Shown in pieces: positions 48,109 through 56,804 of a stretch of DNA of 64,000 bases. Source of the stretch: Massilia agilis. Lineage in GTDB: Bacteria > Pseudomonadota > Gammaproteobacteria > Burkholderiales > Burkholderiaceae_D. The notes beneath the pieces are model-generated. The model saw only the letters and a program-made list of their open reading frames with translations, did not search any database and was not told the DNA's origin. Positions within the stretch are counted from its first letter, which is position 1, and the number at the start of each line of letters is the position of its first letter. Location of the stretch: NCBI RefSeq assembly GCF_024756255.1, contig NZ_JANUHB010000004.1, forward strand, positions 124,001-188,000. The letters are read 5' to 3'. Made by a program: the position numbers and the translations under genes.

Positions 48109-48834
48109 ATGACAAGACTCGACAAGTTCAGTGCAACTGAGGATTCCGCGATCCCCTCGGACGAGGCTATCCAGCAAGTGATTGCAATAATCACGAAGGC
48201 AACGACCGCGAAGCGACCAATGTTCCCGTTGAGCCCTTGGGAGCAGCGGCTGGCATCGCTTGAACGGCGCTTTTTGGCGCACGCCGTCCATGCGTCCATG
48301 GTGATGGTTTTCACGGCTGCGCTCGCGGTGTATTTTGACTCGAGGCCACTGACAGACACGACGCTTGTCCTCGGCATACTCTCGCAGCTGCTCGTCATCG
48401 TCATGTCCGTAGTGGGCATTGTCAGTAGCGCGCCGTTTCTGTTTCAGACAATAAGATCACCGTACGGACAGTTCATGGACCTTGTACGCTTGTCAGCACA
48501 ACATGACCTGGCGTTCGTTAGCGAACTGAGCAAGTGTTCGAAAGAGGCAATGCAATACGTGCTTGTCCAGTACCGACAAGCGCGCAACGGATACGAACGC
48601 CGTTCAGGAATGCTGGGCGGGGCCATCGATAAAGTCGGAATATTCCCAGCACTCGCCGGCCTCGTCCTGTTGGTGTCAAATTTGCTGAAGGTACCGGGTT
48701 CGACCTCGTGGGCAAGTTTTTTCGCTCCTTTGCTGTTGGCCTTTTATTTCCAATCGATAGGCGCGGCCCAAATGACGCTAAAAATGGACAGAATTGTCGC
48801 TCTGCTGGAGTTCGCGATTCAGGCCAAGAAGTGA
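48109..48834 (+). CDS. Multi-pass membrane protein of atypical composition, unknown
   Basis: 241 residues. A polar N-terminus (about 60 residues) is followed by two closely spaced helices (VHASMVMVFTAALAVYF, LVLGILSQLLVIVMSVVGIV), a central cytoplasmic region with helical character (LVRLSAQHDLAFVSELSKCSKEAMQYVLVQYRQ) and two more helices (VGIFPALAGLVLLVSNLL, FFAPLLLAFYF). Codon use is visibly less GC-biased than the neighbours, suggesting recent acquisition. No family recognised. Next to a toxin-antitoxin pair, so an accessory role is possible. Confidence 0.68.
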   Translation: MTRLDKFSATEDSAIPSDEAIQQVIAIITKATTAKRPMFPLSPWEQRLASLERRFLAHAVHASMVMVFTAALAVYFDSRPLTDTTLVLGILSQLLVIVMSVVGIVSSAPFLFQTIRSPYGQFMDLVRLSAQHDLAFVSELSKCSKEAMQYVLVQYRQARNGYERRSGMLGGAIDKVGIFPALAGLVLLVSNLLKVPGSTSWASFFAPLLLAFYFQSIGAAQMTLKMDRIVALLEFAIQAKK

Positions 48835-48932
48835 GTGTGATTAATCTGGGGTGTTGACGGCGGCGAGTTCAAGCGCGAGTGCAAGTTACCCAGCTGACTG
48901 GGGAGGTGACAGTTTCGCCCAGCATTTAGAGC

Positions 48933-49250
48933 TCACGGATTCCGAGGCCTTGCATCAGTATGGAAGAATCCGGCTTCGCGCTGGTGCCGTATCGCGAGTA
49001 TAAGAACGGCATCGTCGTTGGCTTCATAGCTGTAGAGTGCGACATAGCCGGTTCTGCCCTGTGAGATGACGAGCTCCCTGAGCCCGGACTCGGCCGGTCG
49101 GCCGATCAAGGGGTGGCGAGCGAGTACACTTACCGCATCATCAATCAGGTCGAGCGCTTCGAGTTGTACGCTGACACCTTGCCCTGCTAAAAAGTCGCTG
49201 ATGTGCTCAAGGTCGGCAAGGGCCTGGCTGGAATAGCTTATTTCCGCCAT
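48933..49250 (-). CDS. ParE/RelE-superfamily toxin
   Basis: 105 residues. ISYSSQALADLEHISDFLA at the start, HPLIGRPAESGLRELVI and GYVALYSYEANDDAVLILAIRHQRE are the ParE-type fold. ParE toxins inhibit gyrase, RelE-type relatives cut mRNA. It overlaps the antitoxin gene by 13 bp, the standard TA arrangement. Confidence 0.88.
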   Translation of the reverse strand: MAEISYSSQALADLEHISDFLAGQGVSVQLEALDLIDDAVSVLARHPLIGRPAESGLRELVISQGRTGYVALYSYEANDDAVLILAIRHQREAGFFHTDARPRNP

Positions 49251-49522
49251 GTCTTGGTGCTAGGCCTGGGCGTCTGTTTGTCGCCGATGCGTGTGCGCAG
49301 ATACGTGCGTACCTCGTCCGCGTCATGCCCGTGTCCGCTCTGGCGCATCTCATTGCGTGCCGCCAGTGCCTGAGCAACAAATTGCGTGCGTAGTTCTACT
49401 GCATCGGCTGCTTGACGGATGGCGTCGACCATGAACGCATGTGGACTGACACCTAGTTCCTGGGCTGCCTTGACTGCTCGTTGCTTGACTTCATCGGGAA
49501 GTTTGAGGGTCGTGGTCGACAT
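49238..49522 (-). CDS. Ribbon-helix-helix antitoxin (CopG/ParD-like)
   Basis: 94 residues. TTTLKLPDEVKQRAVKAAQELGVSPHAFMVDAI is a ribbon-helix-helix DNA-binding domain; the remaining C-terminal half is charged and likely disordered until it wraps the toxin. No strong ribosome site is seen. First gene of the operon, expected to autoregulate. Confidence 0.86.
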   Translation of the reverse strand: MSTTTLKLPDEVKQRAVKAAQELGVSPHAFMVDAIRQAADAVELRTQFVAQALAARNEMRQSGHGHDADEVRTYLRTRIGDKQTPRPSTKTWRK

Positions 49523-49816
49523 GATGAGTGTTTGCGCGAGTTGGCGATGGTGTCACCAAGGTAGCACCTGCTGCCCTGCGCCGCAAGAGACCCGCTTCCG
49601 GACGCGATATCGAGGTACGTGATACACTGAAGCAAAGCCCGATGAAAGGCCGGCTTTTCCAAGCCCTTCCTCATTCACCCGGTGGCGAGCGCAATGCTGC
49701 CACTCTTACATCTTCACCCCGCATTCCCGTTCGCGCGCCTCGAGCAGCGCGGCACACAGGCGTCGTGCATCCTTGCGTCGGCGTTGCTATTCATTTTATT
49801 TTTAAAGGACCTACGC

Positions 49817-50080
49817 ATGGCAAAGGAAGAACTGATCGAAATGAGCGGTATGGTGACCGAAATTCTGCCGGAAATGCGCTTTCGCGTTGACCTCGACAAC
49901 GGCCACAAACTGGTTGCCTACACTTCCGGCAAGATGAAGAAGAACCACATCCGCATTCTCGCCGGTGACAAGGTGACCCTGGAACTGTCCCCTTACGACC
50001 TGAACAAGGGCAGGATCGTGTTCCGCCATATCGAAACGCGTTCCGCCACGCCCCAGCAGCGCTACCCGCGCCGCCGCTGA
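49817..50080 (+). CDS. infA: Translation initiation factor IF-1
   Basis: 87 residues, [24 protein letters not shown] and [27 protein letters not shown]-fold protein binding the 30S A site. AAAGGA lies upstream. It stands alone, not in the ribosomal protein operon, so it is probably the second infA paralogue common in Burkholderiales. The 294 bp before it hold no other supported gene. Confidence 0.96.
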   Translation: MAKEELIEMSGMVTEILPEMRFRVDLDNGHKLVAYTSGKMKKNHIRILAGDKVTLELSPYDLNKGRIVFRHIETRSATPQQRYPRRR

Positions 50081-50084
50081 CGCG

Positions 50085-51254
50085 TTAGCGCGCCGGCGCC
50101 TGCGGCACCAGGCTGCGCAGGTGCGCCAGCTTGGCCGAGTACAGCGCGCGCGTTTCGCGCCGGGTGGTGGTGTCGATCGCGATCGACAGCTGCTCGCGCG
50201 CGCGTGCCGGTTCCCCCAGGCGCAGGCAGGCCAGCGCCAGCCAGAAGTGGAACTCGTCGTTGTAGGGCGCGCGCTCGACCTCGCGCTCGAACAGCCGTTT
50301 GGCCGCCGCGTAGTCGCCGCGGTTGAACGCCTTCATGCCCTCGTCAAAAAAGCGGAACGGCGGGTCCGGGTCCAGCTTGGCCAGGCGCGCCGCCAGTGCG
50401 GCCGATTCGGCCGGCTTGCCGTTCGCGGCCAGCACCGGCACCAGATTCTGCATCACGACCAGGTTGTCTGGTTCACGCTCTAGCGCGGCGCGAAACACGC
50501 GTTCGGCGTGCTCGCCGTCGCCGCGCTTCTGATACACCACACCCAGCGTGTTAAACGCCATCACCGGCGCGTTCGGCCGCGCCACCGCCGTGCGCGCCCA
50601 CCAGTAGGCGTCGTCGATGCGGTTCTGCACCAGCGCTTCGGCCGCGCGGTTGTTCATGTAGAGCGTGACGATGTCGTCCTCTTCCAGCGCGCGGGTGCGA
50701 AAGCGCGCCGCTTCCGGCGGCGGCAAAAAGTCCACCGTGACCGGATGGTCGAGATCCCCGATGCGCAGCCCTTCCTTGTTGCGCGTGCTCAGCGACAGGT
50801 TCACGTGCGAGCTGACCAGGTACAGGCCGGAGGTGCGGCTCCAGGTCTCGTCCACGTCCACGCTCTGGAATTGCACTTTCATGCCCAGCTGATACGCAAA
50901 CGCGGCCGTCATGATCACCAGCGACAGGCAGTTGCCGGACTTGGCGGCGAAGGTTTGCGCGGCGGTGCGGGTGGTGCTCGATTCGTATTCGAGCTTCAGT
51001 TCGCCCTTGTCGTAGAGCGCATCGAGCAGCCCGGCCACCGCGCCTTTCTCGCGCACCCGGATCGAGAAGCCGGGGCTGTGCAGGTAGGCCCGCATTTCGG
51101 GGCTGAGCGCGAACAGCGCGCTGGTATCCACCGGTTCGGACGACGCGCCGAACGCGCCGTCGTCAAACAGCGAAGAGCCGGGCGGCAGGGCAGGGGGCGG
51201 CGCGCTGGCACAGCCGGCCAGCAGCGCTGACAGCAGGACCGCCGCAATTTTCAT
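50085..51254 (-). CDS. TPR lipoprotein with transglutaminase-like segment
   Basis: 389 residues. Lipobox LAGC (Cys about 15). Residues about 60-200 resemble a transglutaminase-like domain (SGNCLSLVIMTAAFAYQLG with a potential nucleophilic Cys, VSSHVNLSLS). Residues about 215-370 are tetratricopeptide repeats (AFNTLGVVYQKRGDGEHAERVFRAAL, GDYAAAKRLFEREVERAPYNDEFHFWLALACLRLGEPARAREQL). Outer-membrane-anchored and periplasmic. Function unknown. Strong GGGAGGG before the ATG. Confidence 0.82.
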   Translation of the reverse strand: MKIAAVLLSALLAGCASAPPPALPPGSSLFDDGAFGASSEPVDTSALFALSPEMRAYLHSPGFSIRVREKGAVAGLLDALYDKGELKLEYESSTTRTAAQTFAAKSGNCLSLVIMTAAFAYQLGMKVQFQSVDVDETWSRTSGLYLVSSHVNLSLSTRNKEGLRIGDLDHPVTVDFLPPPEAARFRTRALEEDDIVTLYMNNRAAEALVQNRIDDAYWWARTAVARPNAPVMAFNTLGVVYQKRGDGEHAERVFRAALEREPDNLVVMQNLVPVLAANGKPAESAALAARLAKLDPDPPFRFFDEGMKAFNRGDYAAAKRLFEREVERAPYNDEFHFWLALACLRLGEPARAREQLSIAIDTTTRRETRALYSAKLAHLRSLVPQAPAR

Positions 51255-51312
51255 GACACCCTCCCTCGCTCCATCGAACCAGTATCTTCCGACGTGGACG
51301 GCATGTCAAAGG

Positions 51313-52170
51313 TCAGGCGTCGTCGTGCAGCGCCTCGTGCAGCGCGTCGAGCAGGTCGCCGGTTTCGTCGTCCGACAGGCCAAGGTAGGCGCAGGCGCGC
51401 GCGCCGCCCTTGTTCCATTCCGGGCAGTCGCCGTCGCCCTGGTATTTGCGGATTGCGCGCTCTGCCAGCAGCGACAGCGCCACCAGCGAGCGCACCGAAT
51501 CGGGCGTGGCAGCATCGTCGAGCACCGCATGGTCGTGGTGGTGCAGGATGGCCCACCCGACGTCGGCCGACAGGCCCCAGTTGCGCGCCAACAGGCAGCC
51601 CACGGCCGCGTGGTTGGCGTGGTGACGCTCGTCCTCGAGCGCGGTGAACGCGCGCGCCTCGTCCAGCGCCGCCGCGCCGTAAGTGGCGGCATAGCCGGGA
51701 AAACGATCCATCATCAGCGGCACGCCGGTGTCGCAGAACAGCCCAAAGGTGTGCGCCACATCGGTTTCGCCTATGCGCAGGCGGCGCGACAGGTAGACCA
51801 TGGCGTGCGCGCGGCGGGTCGAGATGTCCCAGAACGTGGCCAGTGCGGCGCTGTCGGCAGTGATCGCCTGGCGCGCCAGCAGCCCGGTCATCAGGGACGC
51901 CACCTGGTTAATCCCGAGGAACAGGATCGCCTGCTCGACCGACTTGGCCTTGCGCTTGCCGCCGTAGAACGAGGAATTGGCCAGCTTGAGCAGCGCCGCG
52001 GCCATGCCCACGTCGCGCGCCGCAATGCGCGCGATCGCCTCGGGCGAGGGCTCGTGCGCGGCCAGCTCGCGCTGCAGGTCCGCCAGCAGGCTCGGACGGG
52101 GAGGAATGCGGATCGACTTGATCAGGGCGTCGACCGAATCTGCGGGGGCGTGGGCTGCTAGGTTGCTCAT
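51313..52170 (-). CDS. HDOD-domain signalling protein
   Basis: 285 residues. SIRIPPRPSLLADLQREL, IARDVGMAAALLKLANSSFYGG, AILFLGINQVASLMTGLLARQA and the later HHHDHAVL stretch are HDOD hallmarks. The domain lacks an intact HD metal motif for phosphodiesterase activity, as usual for HDOD. Regulatory role, partner unknown. Start MSNLAAHAP chosen because upstream frame is hydrophobic and unlike the family. Confidence 0.85.
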   Translation of the reverse strand: MSNLAAHAPADSVDALIKSIRIPPRPSLLADLQRELAAHEPSPEAIARIAARDVGMAAALLKLANSSFYGGKRKAKSVEQAILFLGINQVASLMTGLLARQAITADSAALATFWDISTRRAHAMVYLSRRLRIGETDVAHTFGLFCDTGVPLMMDRFPGYAATYGAAALDEARAFTALEDERHHANHAAVGCLLARNWGLSADVGWAILHHHDHAVLDDAATPDSVRSLVALSLLAERAIRKYQGDGDCPEWNKGGARACAYLGLSDDETGDLLDALHEALHDDA

Positions 52171-52299
52171 CAAGGCGATTCCATTGGTTTCCGCAAAGAA
52201 ACGCGGAACCGCCACTATAAACCAGAGCGCAATGCGTTGCAGCAAAACCATCAAAACTGTGGCGAAACGGACAGCGCGACCTCGTCCGCGGGGGCGTTA

Positions 52300-52305
52300 T
52301 AGAAT
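52300..52305 (+). promoter_or_regulatory. -10-like TAGAAT six nt before the mpg ATG
   Basis: TATAGAAT ends six bases before ATG 52312; no ribosome site; leaderless candidate. Confidence 0.35.
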
Positions 52306-52311
52306 CGCGGC

Positions 52312-52887
52312 ATGCTCAAAGCCCTGCTTGCCGGAATCGATTTCGAGGAACCGTCCCACCTGGTCGCGCGCCAGCTGATCGGCGTGACGCTGCTGGTCGA
52401 TGGCGTGGGCGGGCGCATCGTCGAAACCGAGGCCTACGACCGCGAGGACCCGGCCTCGCACGCCTATTCCGGCCCGACCGAGCGCAACGCGGCCATGTTC
52501 GGGCCGCCGGCGCACGCCTACGTGTACCGATCGTACGGAATCCACTGGTGCCTGAACTTCGTCTGCCGCGAGGAGGGTCACGGGGCCGGGGTGCTGATCC
52601 GCGCGCTCGAACCCGTGGCCGGCATCGCCGCGATGCGGGCGCGGCGCCACACCGACAACGACTACCTGCTGTGCTCCGGCCCCGGCAAGCTGTGCCAGGC
52701 GCTGGGCGTGACGCGGGAACTGAACGGCAGCTCGCTGTGGAAGCCGCCGTTCGAACTGCTGCCCGCGCCGGCCGGGATCGAGGTCATCACCGGTCCGCGC
52801 ATCGGCATCTCCAAGGCGATGGAGGTGCCCTGGCGCTTCGGGCTGGCCGGCTCGCGCTACGTGAGCCGGCCGTTTCCGCGGCGCTAG
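52312..52887 (+). CDS. mpg: 3-methyladenine DNA glycosylase (AAG/MPG family)
   Basis: 191 residues. [30 protein letters not shown] contains the catalytic Glu and the intercalating loop, [17 protein letters not shown] and [10 protein letters not shown] complete the AAG signature. Removes alkylated purines and hypoxanthine. Its stop shares CTAG with the convergent chemoreceptor gene. Confidence 0.93.
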   Translation: MLKALLAGIDFEEPSHLVARQLIGVTLLVDGVGGRIVETEAYDREDPASHAYSGPTERNAAMFGPPAHAYVYRSYGIHWCLNFVCREEGHGAGVLIRALEPVAGIAAMRARRHTDNDYLLCSGPGKLCQALGVTRELNGSSLWKPPFELLPAPAGIEVITGPRIGISKAMEVPWRFGLAGSRYVSRPFPRR

Positions 52888-54572
52888 CCGCGCTTGCGGC
52901 TGCGGGCCGGGTCGGGCAGGGCGCGCCGGCCGCCAGCGCGCATCGGGCTGTCCGGCGCGCGGCGCTCGTACCGCGGCTCGCGGAACTCGCTTTCCGGCTC
53001 GGCTGCGGGCGGCGCAGCTGCCGGGGCGCCGTCGATCTTGAAGATCGCCACCGCCTCGGACAAATTGACCGACTGCTCGTGCAGGCTTTCGGCCGCCGCC
53101 GCGGCCTGTTCGACCAGCGCCGCGTTCTGCTGGGTCATGTCGTCCATCTGCCCGACCGCCCGGTTGACTTCGGCAATGCCGTCGGCCTGCTCGGTGCTGG
53201 CCGCGCTGATGCGCTCGATGATCTCGTTGACCTGCCGGACCGAGGCGACGATGTTGCCCATGCTGGCGCCGGCCTGGTTGACCGAGTCGCTGCCGCTGTC
53301 GATCACCGCCACTGAGCTGGCGATCAGCGCCTTGATCTCCTTGGCTGCCGCGGCCGAGCGCTGCGCCAGCGTGCGCACCTCGGCCGCCACCACCGCAAAG
53401 CCGCGCCCCTGCTCGCCGGCGCGCGCCGCTTCCACTGCCGCGTTCAATGCCAGGATGTTGGTCTGGAACGAGATCCCGTCGATCACGCCGATGATCTCGA
53501 CGATCTTGCGCGAGCTGGCCTTGATCGACTCCATGGTCTTGACCGCGCGGTTGACCGCATCGCCGCCATCGGAAGCCAGCCGCGCCGCCTCGGCCGCCAG
53601 CTCGGTGGCCTGGCGCGCGTTGGTGGCGTTGTCCTTGACCGCCGTGGTCAGCGTCTGCATGGCGCTGGCGGTCTGCTGCAGCGAGCCGGCCTGCATCTCG
53701 GTGCGGGTGGACAGGTCCAGGTTGCCGGTGGCGATCTCGCGCGAGGCGGTGTCGATCGACGCCACCGAGCACAGGATCTTGCGCAGCGCCGCGTTCAGGT
53801 TGGCGATGGTGTGGTCGAGCGCGCGCGAGGTGTCGGCGATCTCGTCGCGGCCCTCGTTGCGGCGGCACGCGACCAGCCGCCCTTCGGCCAGCTCGGCCAC
53901 CACGTCGGCAATGGCGCGGATATCGCCCAGCATGGCGCGCCGCACCAGCATCGTGACCACCAGCGACAGCGCGATCGACAGCAGCACCAGCACCGCCATC
54001 GTCACGCCCAGCGAGCGGAACTCGGCGCGCGCGCTGGCGTAAGCCGTTTCGCTGAGCGTCTTTTCCAGCGCCGACAGCTGGGCCAGCTGGCCGTTGAGGG
54101 TGACGAATTGCGCCTCCGCCTTCTGCATCGAGTTCGCAGCGATCGACACGTCCACCTGGGCCATCTCGATGGTCTCGGCCACGCTCTTGCGGTAGGACGC
54201 CAGCGCGCGCGCCGAGGCATCGACCAGCTTGCGCTCGTCCACGCTGGAGACCTTGGCCAGCGCGTCGAGCTGGGCGCCGATGGCGGCGTGCTTCTGGTTG
54301 ATCGTGGCCACCAGCGCGTCGAGCCGGTTCTTGGCGAAGCTGCCGTTCACCCAGGCCAGCAGCTGGTAGATGTTGGCGTGCGCGCCCTTGGCCTCGCCGG
54401 CGACGTCGGCCGCGCTCTTCAGGTGGGCGGCGCGCACCTGCACCATGTTCTCGAGCGAGGCGTTCTGGCGCACCATGCCGTAATACGACGCCCCCGACAG
54501 CAGGGTCAGCAGCAACAGGACCAGGCCCGGCGCCAGCAGCAGCTTGGGGCCGATTCGCAGTTTCTTCAACAT
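52884..54572 (-). CDS. Methyl-accepting chemotaxis protein (four-helix-bundle sensor)
   Basis: 562 residues. Membrane helix (about 10-30), periplasmic four-helix-bundle-like region of about 155 residues, second helix (about 190-210), HAMP, and the signalling hairpin tip [41 protein letters not shown]. The C-terminus ([17 protein letters not shown]) is disordered and has no CheR-docking pentapeptide. GGGAGG before the ATG. 58 bp downstream of a periplasmic Cache gene on the same strand, separated by a terminator. Confidence 0.94.
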   Translation of the reverse strand: MLKKLRIGPKLLLAPGLVLLLLTLLSGASYYGMVRQNASLENMVQVRAAHLKSAADVAGEAKGAHANIYQLLAWVNGSFAKNRLDALVATINQKHAAIGAQLDALAKVSSVDERKLVDASARALASYRKSVAETIEMAQVDVSIAANSMQKAEAQFVTLNGQLAQLSALEKTLSETAYASARAEFRSLGVTMAVLVLLSIALSLVVTMLVRRAMLGDIRAIADVVAELAEGRLVACRRNEGRDEIADTSRALDHTIANLNAALRKILCSVASIDTASREIATGNLDLSTRTEMQAGSLQQTASAMQTLTTAVKDNATNARQATELAAEAARLASDGGDAVNRAVKTMESIKASSRKIVEIIGVIDGISFQTNILALNAAVEAARAGEQGRGFAVVAAEVRTLAQRSAAAAKEIKALIASSVAVIDSGSDSVNQAGASMGNIVASVRQVNEIIERISAASTEQADGIAEVNRAVGQMDDMTQQNAALVEQAAAAAESLHEQSVNLSEAVAIFKIDGAPAAAPPAAEPESEFREPRYERRAPDSPMRAGGRRALPDPARSRKRG

Positions 54573-54593
54573 GCTTGCCTCCCGGCGAAAACG

Positions 54594-54617
54594 AAAAAGG
54601 GCGGCAGCACGCCGCCC
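54594..54617 (-). terminator. Terminator between the Cache gene and the MCP gene
   Basis: On the minus strand GGGCGGC-N5-GCCGCCC followed by TTTTTCG, 13 bp after the Cache gene stop. Partial read-through could set the ratio of sensor to receptor. Confidence 0.75.
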
Positions 54618-54630
54618 GCGTACCAGTCGA

Positions 54631-55086
54631 TCACTTCTTGTACAGGCCGGCCTCCAGCACGAAATCGTCCACCTTCAGGATGTAGGTGGTCTTCGGCTCG
54701 ATCTTGCCCGAGACCGGGTTCTTGTACATGTAGTCGACCCAGCCCTTGCCCTTGGCGGCGGCCAGTTCGATGATCTCGCGGCGGTATTTCTTGCCGTTGG
54801 CGTCCGGCACGTCGGTCAGGTCCTTGCCCACGATCGACGGGTTGTGCGGGTGCGCCAGCACGATGCCGGTCTTGATGTCGCGCATATCGATGTACAGCGA
54901 GCCCTGCGAAAAATCCGGATCCTTGGCCGAGATCTTCTTCATCAGCTCTTCCTTGCCGTGGGCCTTGAAGAACGCGGCGCCGCGCTCGGCCATGGCGATC
55001 GCGTCTTTATCGGTCGGTTCGTTGGCCAGGGCGCCGGCGCAGGCAAGGCTCAGGCACAGGGCGGTGGCGGTGGCGGTCAGCTTCAT
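54631..55086 (-). CDS. Secreted single-Cache domain protein
   Basis: 151 residues. Signal peptide ([19 protein letters not shown]) and then a lone sCache_2-like domain: [75 protein letters not shown]. These sequences normally form the periplasmic part of chemoreceptors and kinases; here there is no membrane anchor. AAAGGA before the ATG. Adjacent to an MCP on the same strand. Confidence 0.88.
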   Translation of the reverse strand: MKLTATATALCLSLACAGALANEPTDKDAIAMAERGAAFFKAHGKEELMKKISAKDPDFSQGSLYIDMRDIKTGIVLAHPHNPSIVGKDLTDVPDANGKKYRREIIELAAAKGKGWVDYMYKNPVSGKIEPKTTYILKVDDFVLEAGLYKK

Positions 55087-55250
55087 GGTGAACATCCTTT
55101 CGCAAAATTCCAATGGGGGTCTGGTGTTGCCTAGATGCATTCACGACTGTACGCGTCCTGCCATAGCGCAATTTGCGCAGGCGCAATCAGCAAGCGCCGA
55201 AGTTGCGGTCCGGCACGCATGAAGTTTGTGCCGTACGGAAATCTTCCTTT

Positions 55251-55264
55251 GAATCAATTGATTC
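55251..55264. promoter_or_regulatory. Perfect 14-bp palindrome upstream of the KamA-like gene
   Basis: GAATCAATTGATTC is a perfect dyad 106 bp before the GTG start of the radical-SAM gene, in a relatively AT-rich leader. Candidate operator; regulator unknown. Confidence 0.45.
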
Positions 55265-55369
55265 GCGGCAATTCGATACGCATAGCCCGGGCCTACCATG
55301 AAATTCCCGTTCGGCAATTCTTGTTGCCAAGAATGCCGCCCCACCATCTTTCCTTATCAGGAGAATGCC

Positions 55370-56785
55370 GTGACCCAGCCCGATGCCGCCGCGCCCGCCA
55401 AGTTCAAACCGTACACGCGCCAGACCATCGTCAACGCGCGCCAGTGGCAATGGATGAGCCCCGAACTGCAGGAGGCCGTGCAGGTGGTATCGCACGTGCT
55501 GCCGTTTCGCACCAACGAGTACGTGATGGACCAGCTGATCGACTGGAGCAACATCCCGGATGACCCGATCTACCGCCTGACCTTCCCGCACCGCGACATG
55601 CTGCCCGCCGCCGAGTACGAACAGCTGCGCGACCTGGTGCTGCACAAGAAGGACGAGGGCGCGATCAACGCGCTGGTGCACCGGATCCGCATGCGCATGA
55701 ACCCGCACCCGGCCGGCCAGCTGACCCACAACGTGCCGCGCGTGAACGATGCGCCGCTGCGCGGCCTGCAGCACAAGTACAAGGAGACCGTGCTGTTCTT
55801 CCCGAGCTCGGGCCAGACCTGCCACGCCTACTGCACCTTCTGCTTCCGCTGGCCGCAGTTCGTGGGCATGGACGACCTCAAGTTCGACGCGCGCGAGTGC
55901 AGCGAACTGGTTCAGTACCTGAAGACGCACCCCGACGTGACCGACGTCCTGATCACCGGCGGCGACCCGATGATCATGAATACCCGCTCGCTCACCGAGT
56001 TCATCGAGCCGCTGCTCGCGCCCGAGCTGGCGCACATCCAGAACATCCGCATCGGCACCAAGTCGGTGGCCTACTGGCCGCAGCGCTACGTGTCGGACAA
56101 GGACGCCGACGACCTGCTGCGCCTGTTCGAGAAGGTGGTCGCCAGCGGCAAGAACATGGCCATCATGGGGCACTACAACCACGCGGTCGAGCTCAGGAGC
56201 CGGGTCGCCCAGCAGGCCGTCAAGCGCATCGTCGGCACCGGCGCCACGCTGCGCATGCAGGGCCCCCTGATCCGCCACATCAACGAGGACCCGGACAGCT
56301 GGGCCGAGCTGTGGACCACCGGCGTGCGCCTGGGCGCGATCCCGTACTACATGTTCGTCGAGCGCGACACCGGTCCGCGCGACTACTTCGCGCTGCCGCT
56401 GGCGCGCGCGCACGAGGTGTTCCAGCAGGCCTACCAGCAGGTCTCGGGCCTGGCGCGCACCGTGCGCGGGCCGTCGATGAGCGCGTTCCCGGGCAAGGTG
56501 GTGATCGACGGCGTGGTCCAGGTCAATGGCGAAAAGCTGTTCGCGCTGCAGTTCCTCCAAGCGCGCAACCCGGACTGGGTGAGGAAGCCCTTCTTCGCCA
56601 GGTACGACCCGCAGGCCACCTGGCTCGACCACCTCAAGCCGGCCTTCGGGCGCCAGAAATTCTTCTTCGAGGAAGAGGGCGGCAAGGCCGACTTCCACCT
56701 CCCGGCCGGGCGCGTGATCCCGATCGCGAGCACGCCGCGCCAGCACAACCAGCGCGCCAGCGACACCCAGCCCACCGCCGCCTGA
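55370..56785 (+). CDS. KamA-type radical SAM aminomutase homologue
   Basis: 471 residues from GTG 55370, set by CAGGAGAA five bases upstream; an in-frame ATG at 55298 lacks a site. The radical SAM cluster motif is C151-x3-C155-x2-C158 (CHAYCTFC), the SAM-contact GGDP at 197-200, and K376 (FPGKVVIDG) is the likely PLP lysine. This is the lysine 2,3-aminomutase architecture, but the N-terminal FPHRDML region differs from well-studied KamA, so substrate could be another amino acid. Followed by a transporter and a hydrolase gene; probably an aminomutase creating a beta-amino acid. Confidence 0.82.
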   Translation: MTQPDAAAPAKFKPYTRQTIVNARQWQWMSPELQEAVQVVSHVLPFRTNEYVMDQLIDWSNIPDDPIYRLTFPHRDMLPAAEYEQLRDLVLHKKDEGAINALVHRIRMRMNPHPAGQLTHNVPRVNDAPLRGLQHKYKETVLFFPSSGQTCHAYCTFCFRWPQFVGMDDLKFDARECSELVQYLKTHPDVTDVLITGGDPMIMNTRSLTEFIEPLLAPELAHIQNIRIGTKSVAYWPQRYVSDKDADDLLRLFEKVVASGKNMAIMGHYNHAVELRSRVAQQAVKRIVGTGATLRMQGPLIRHINEDPDSWAELWTTGVRLGAIPYYMFVERDTGPRDYFALPLARAHEVFQQAYQQVSGLARTVRGPSMSAFPGKVVIDGVVQVNGEKLFALQFLQARNPDWVRKPFFARYDPQATWLDHLKPAFGRQKFFFEEEGGKADFHLPAGRVIPIASTPRQHNQRASDTQPTAA

Positions 56786-56804
56786 ACGCTCGCGAAAGGT
56801 CCCC

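Noticed and set aside
48026..49530. Insertion sequence carrying the ParDE islet
   Set aside because: No transposase, no terminal inverted repeats and no clear target-site duplication were found.
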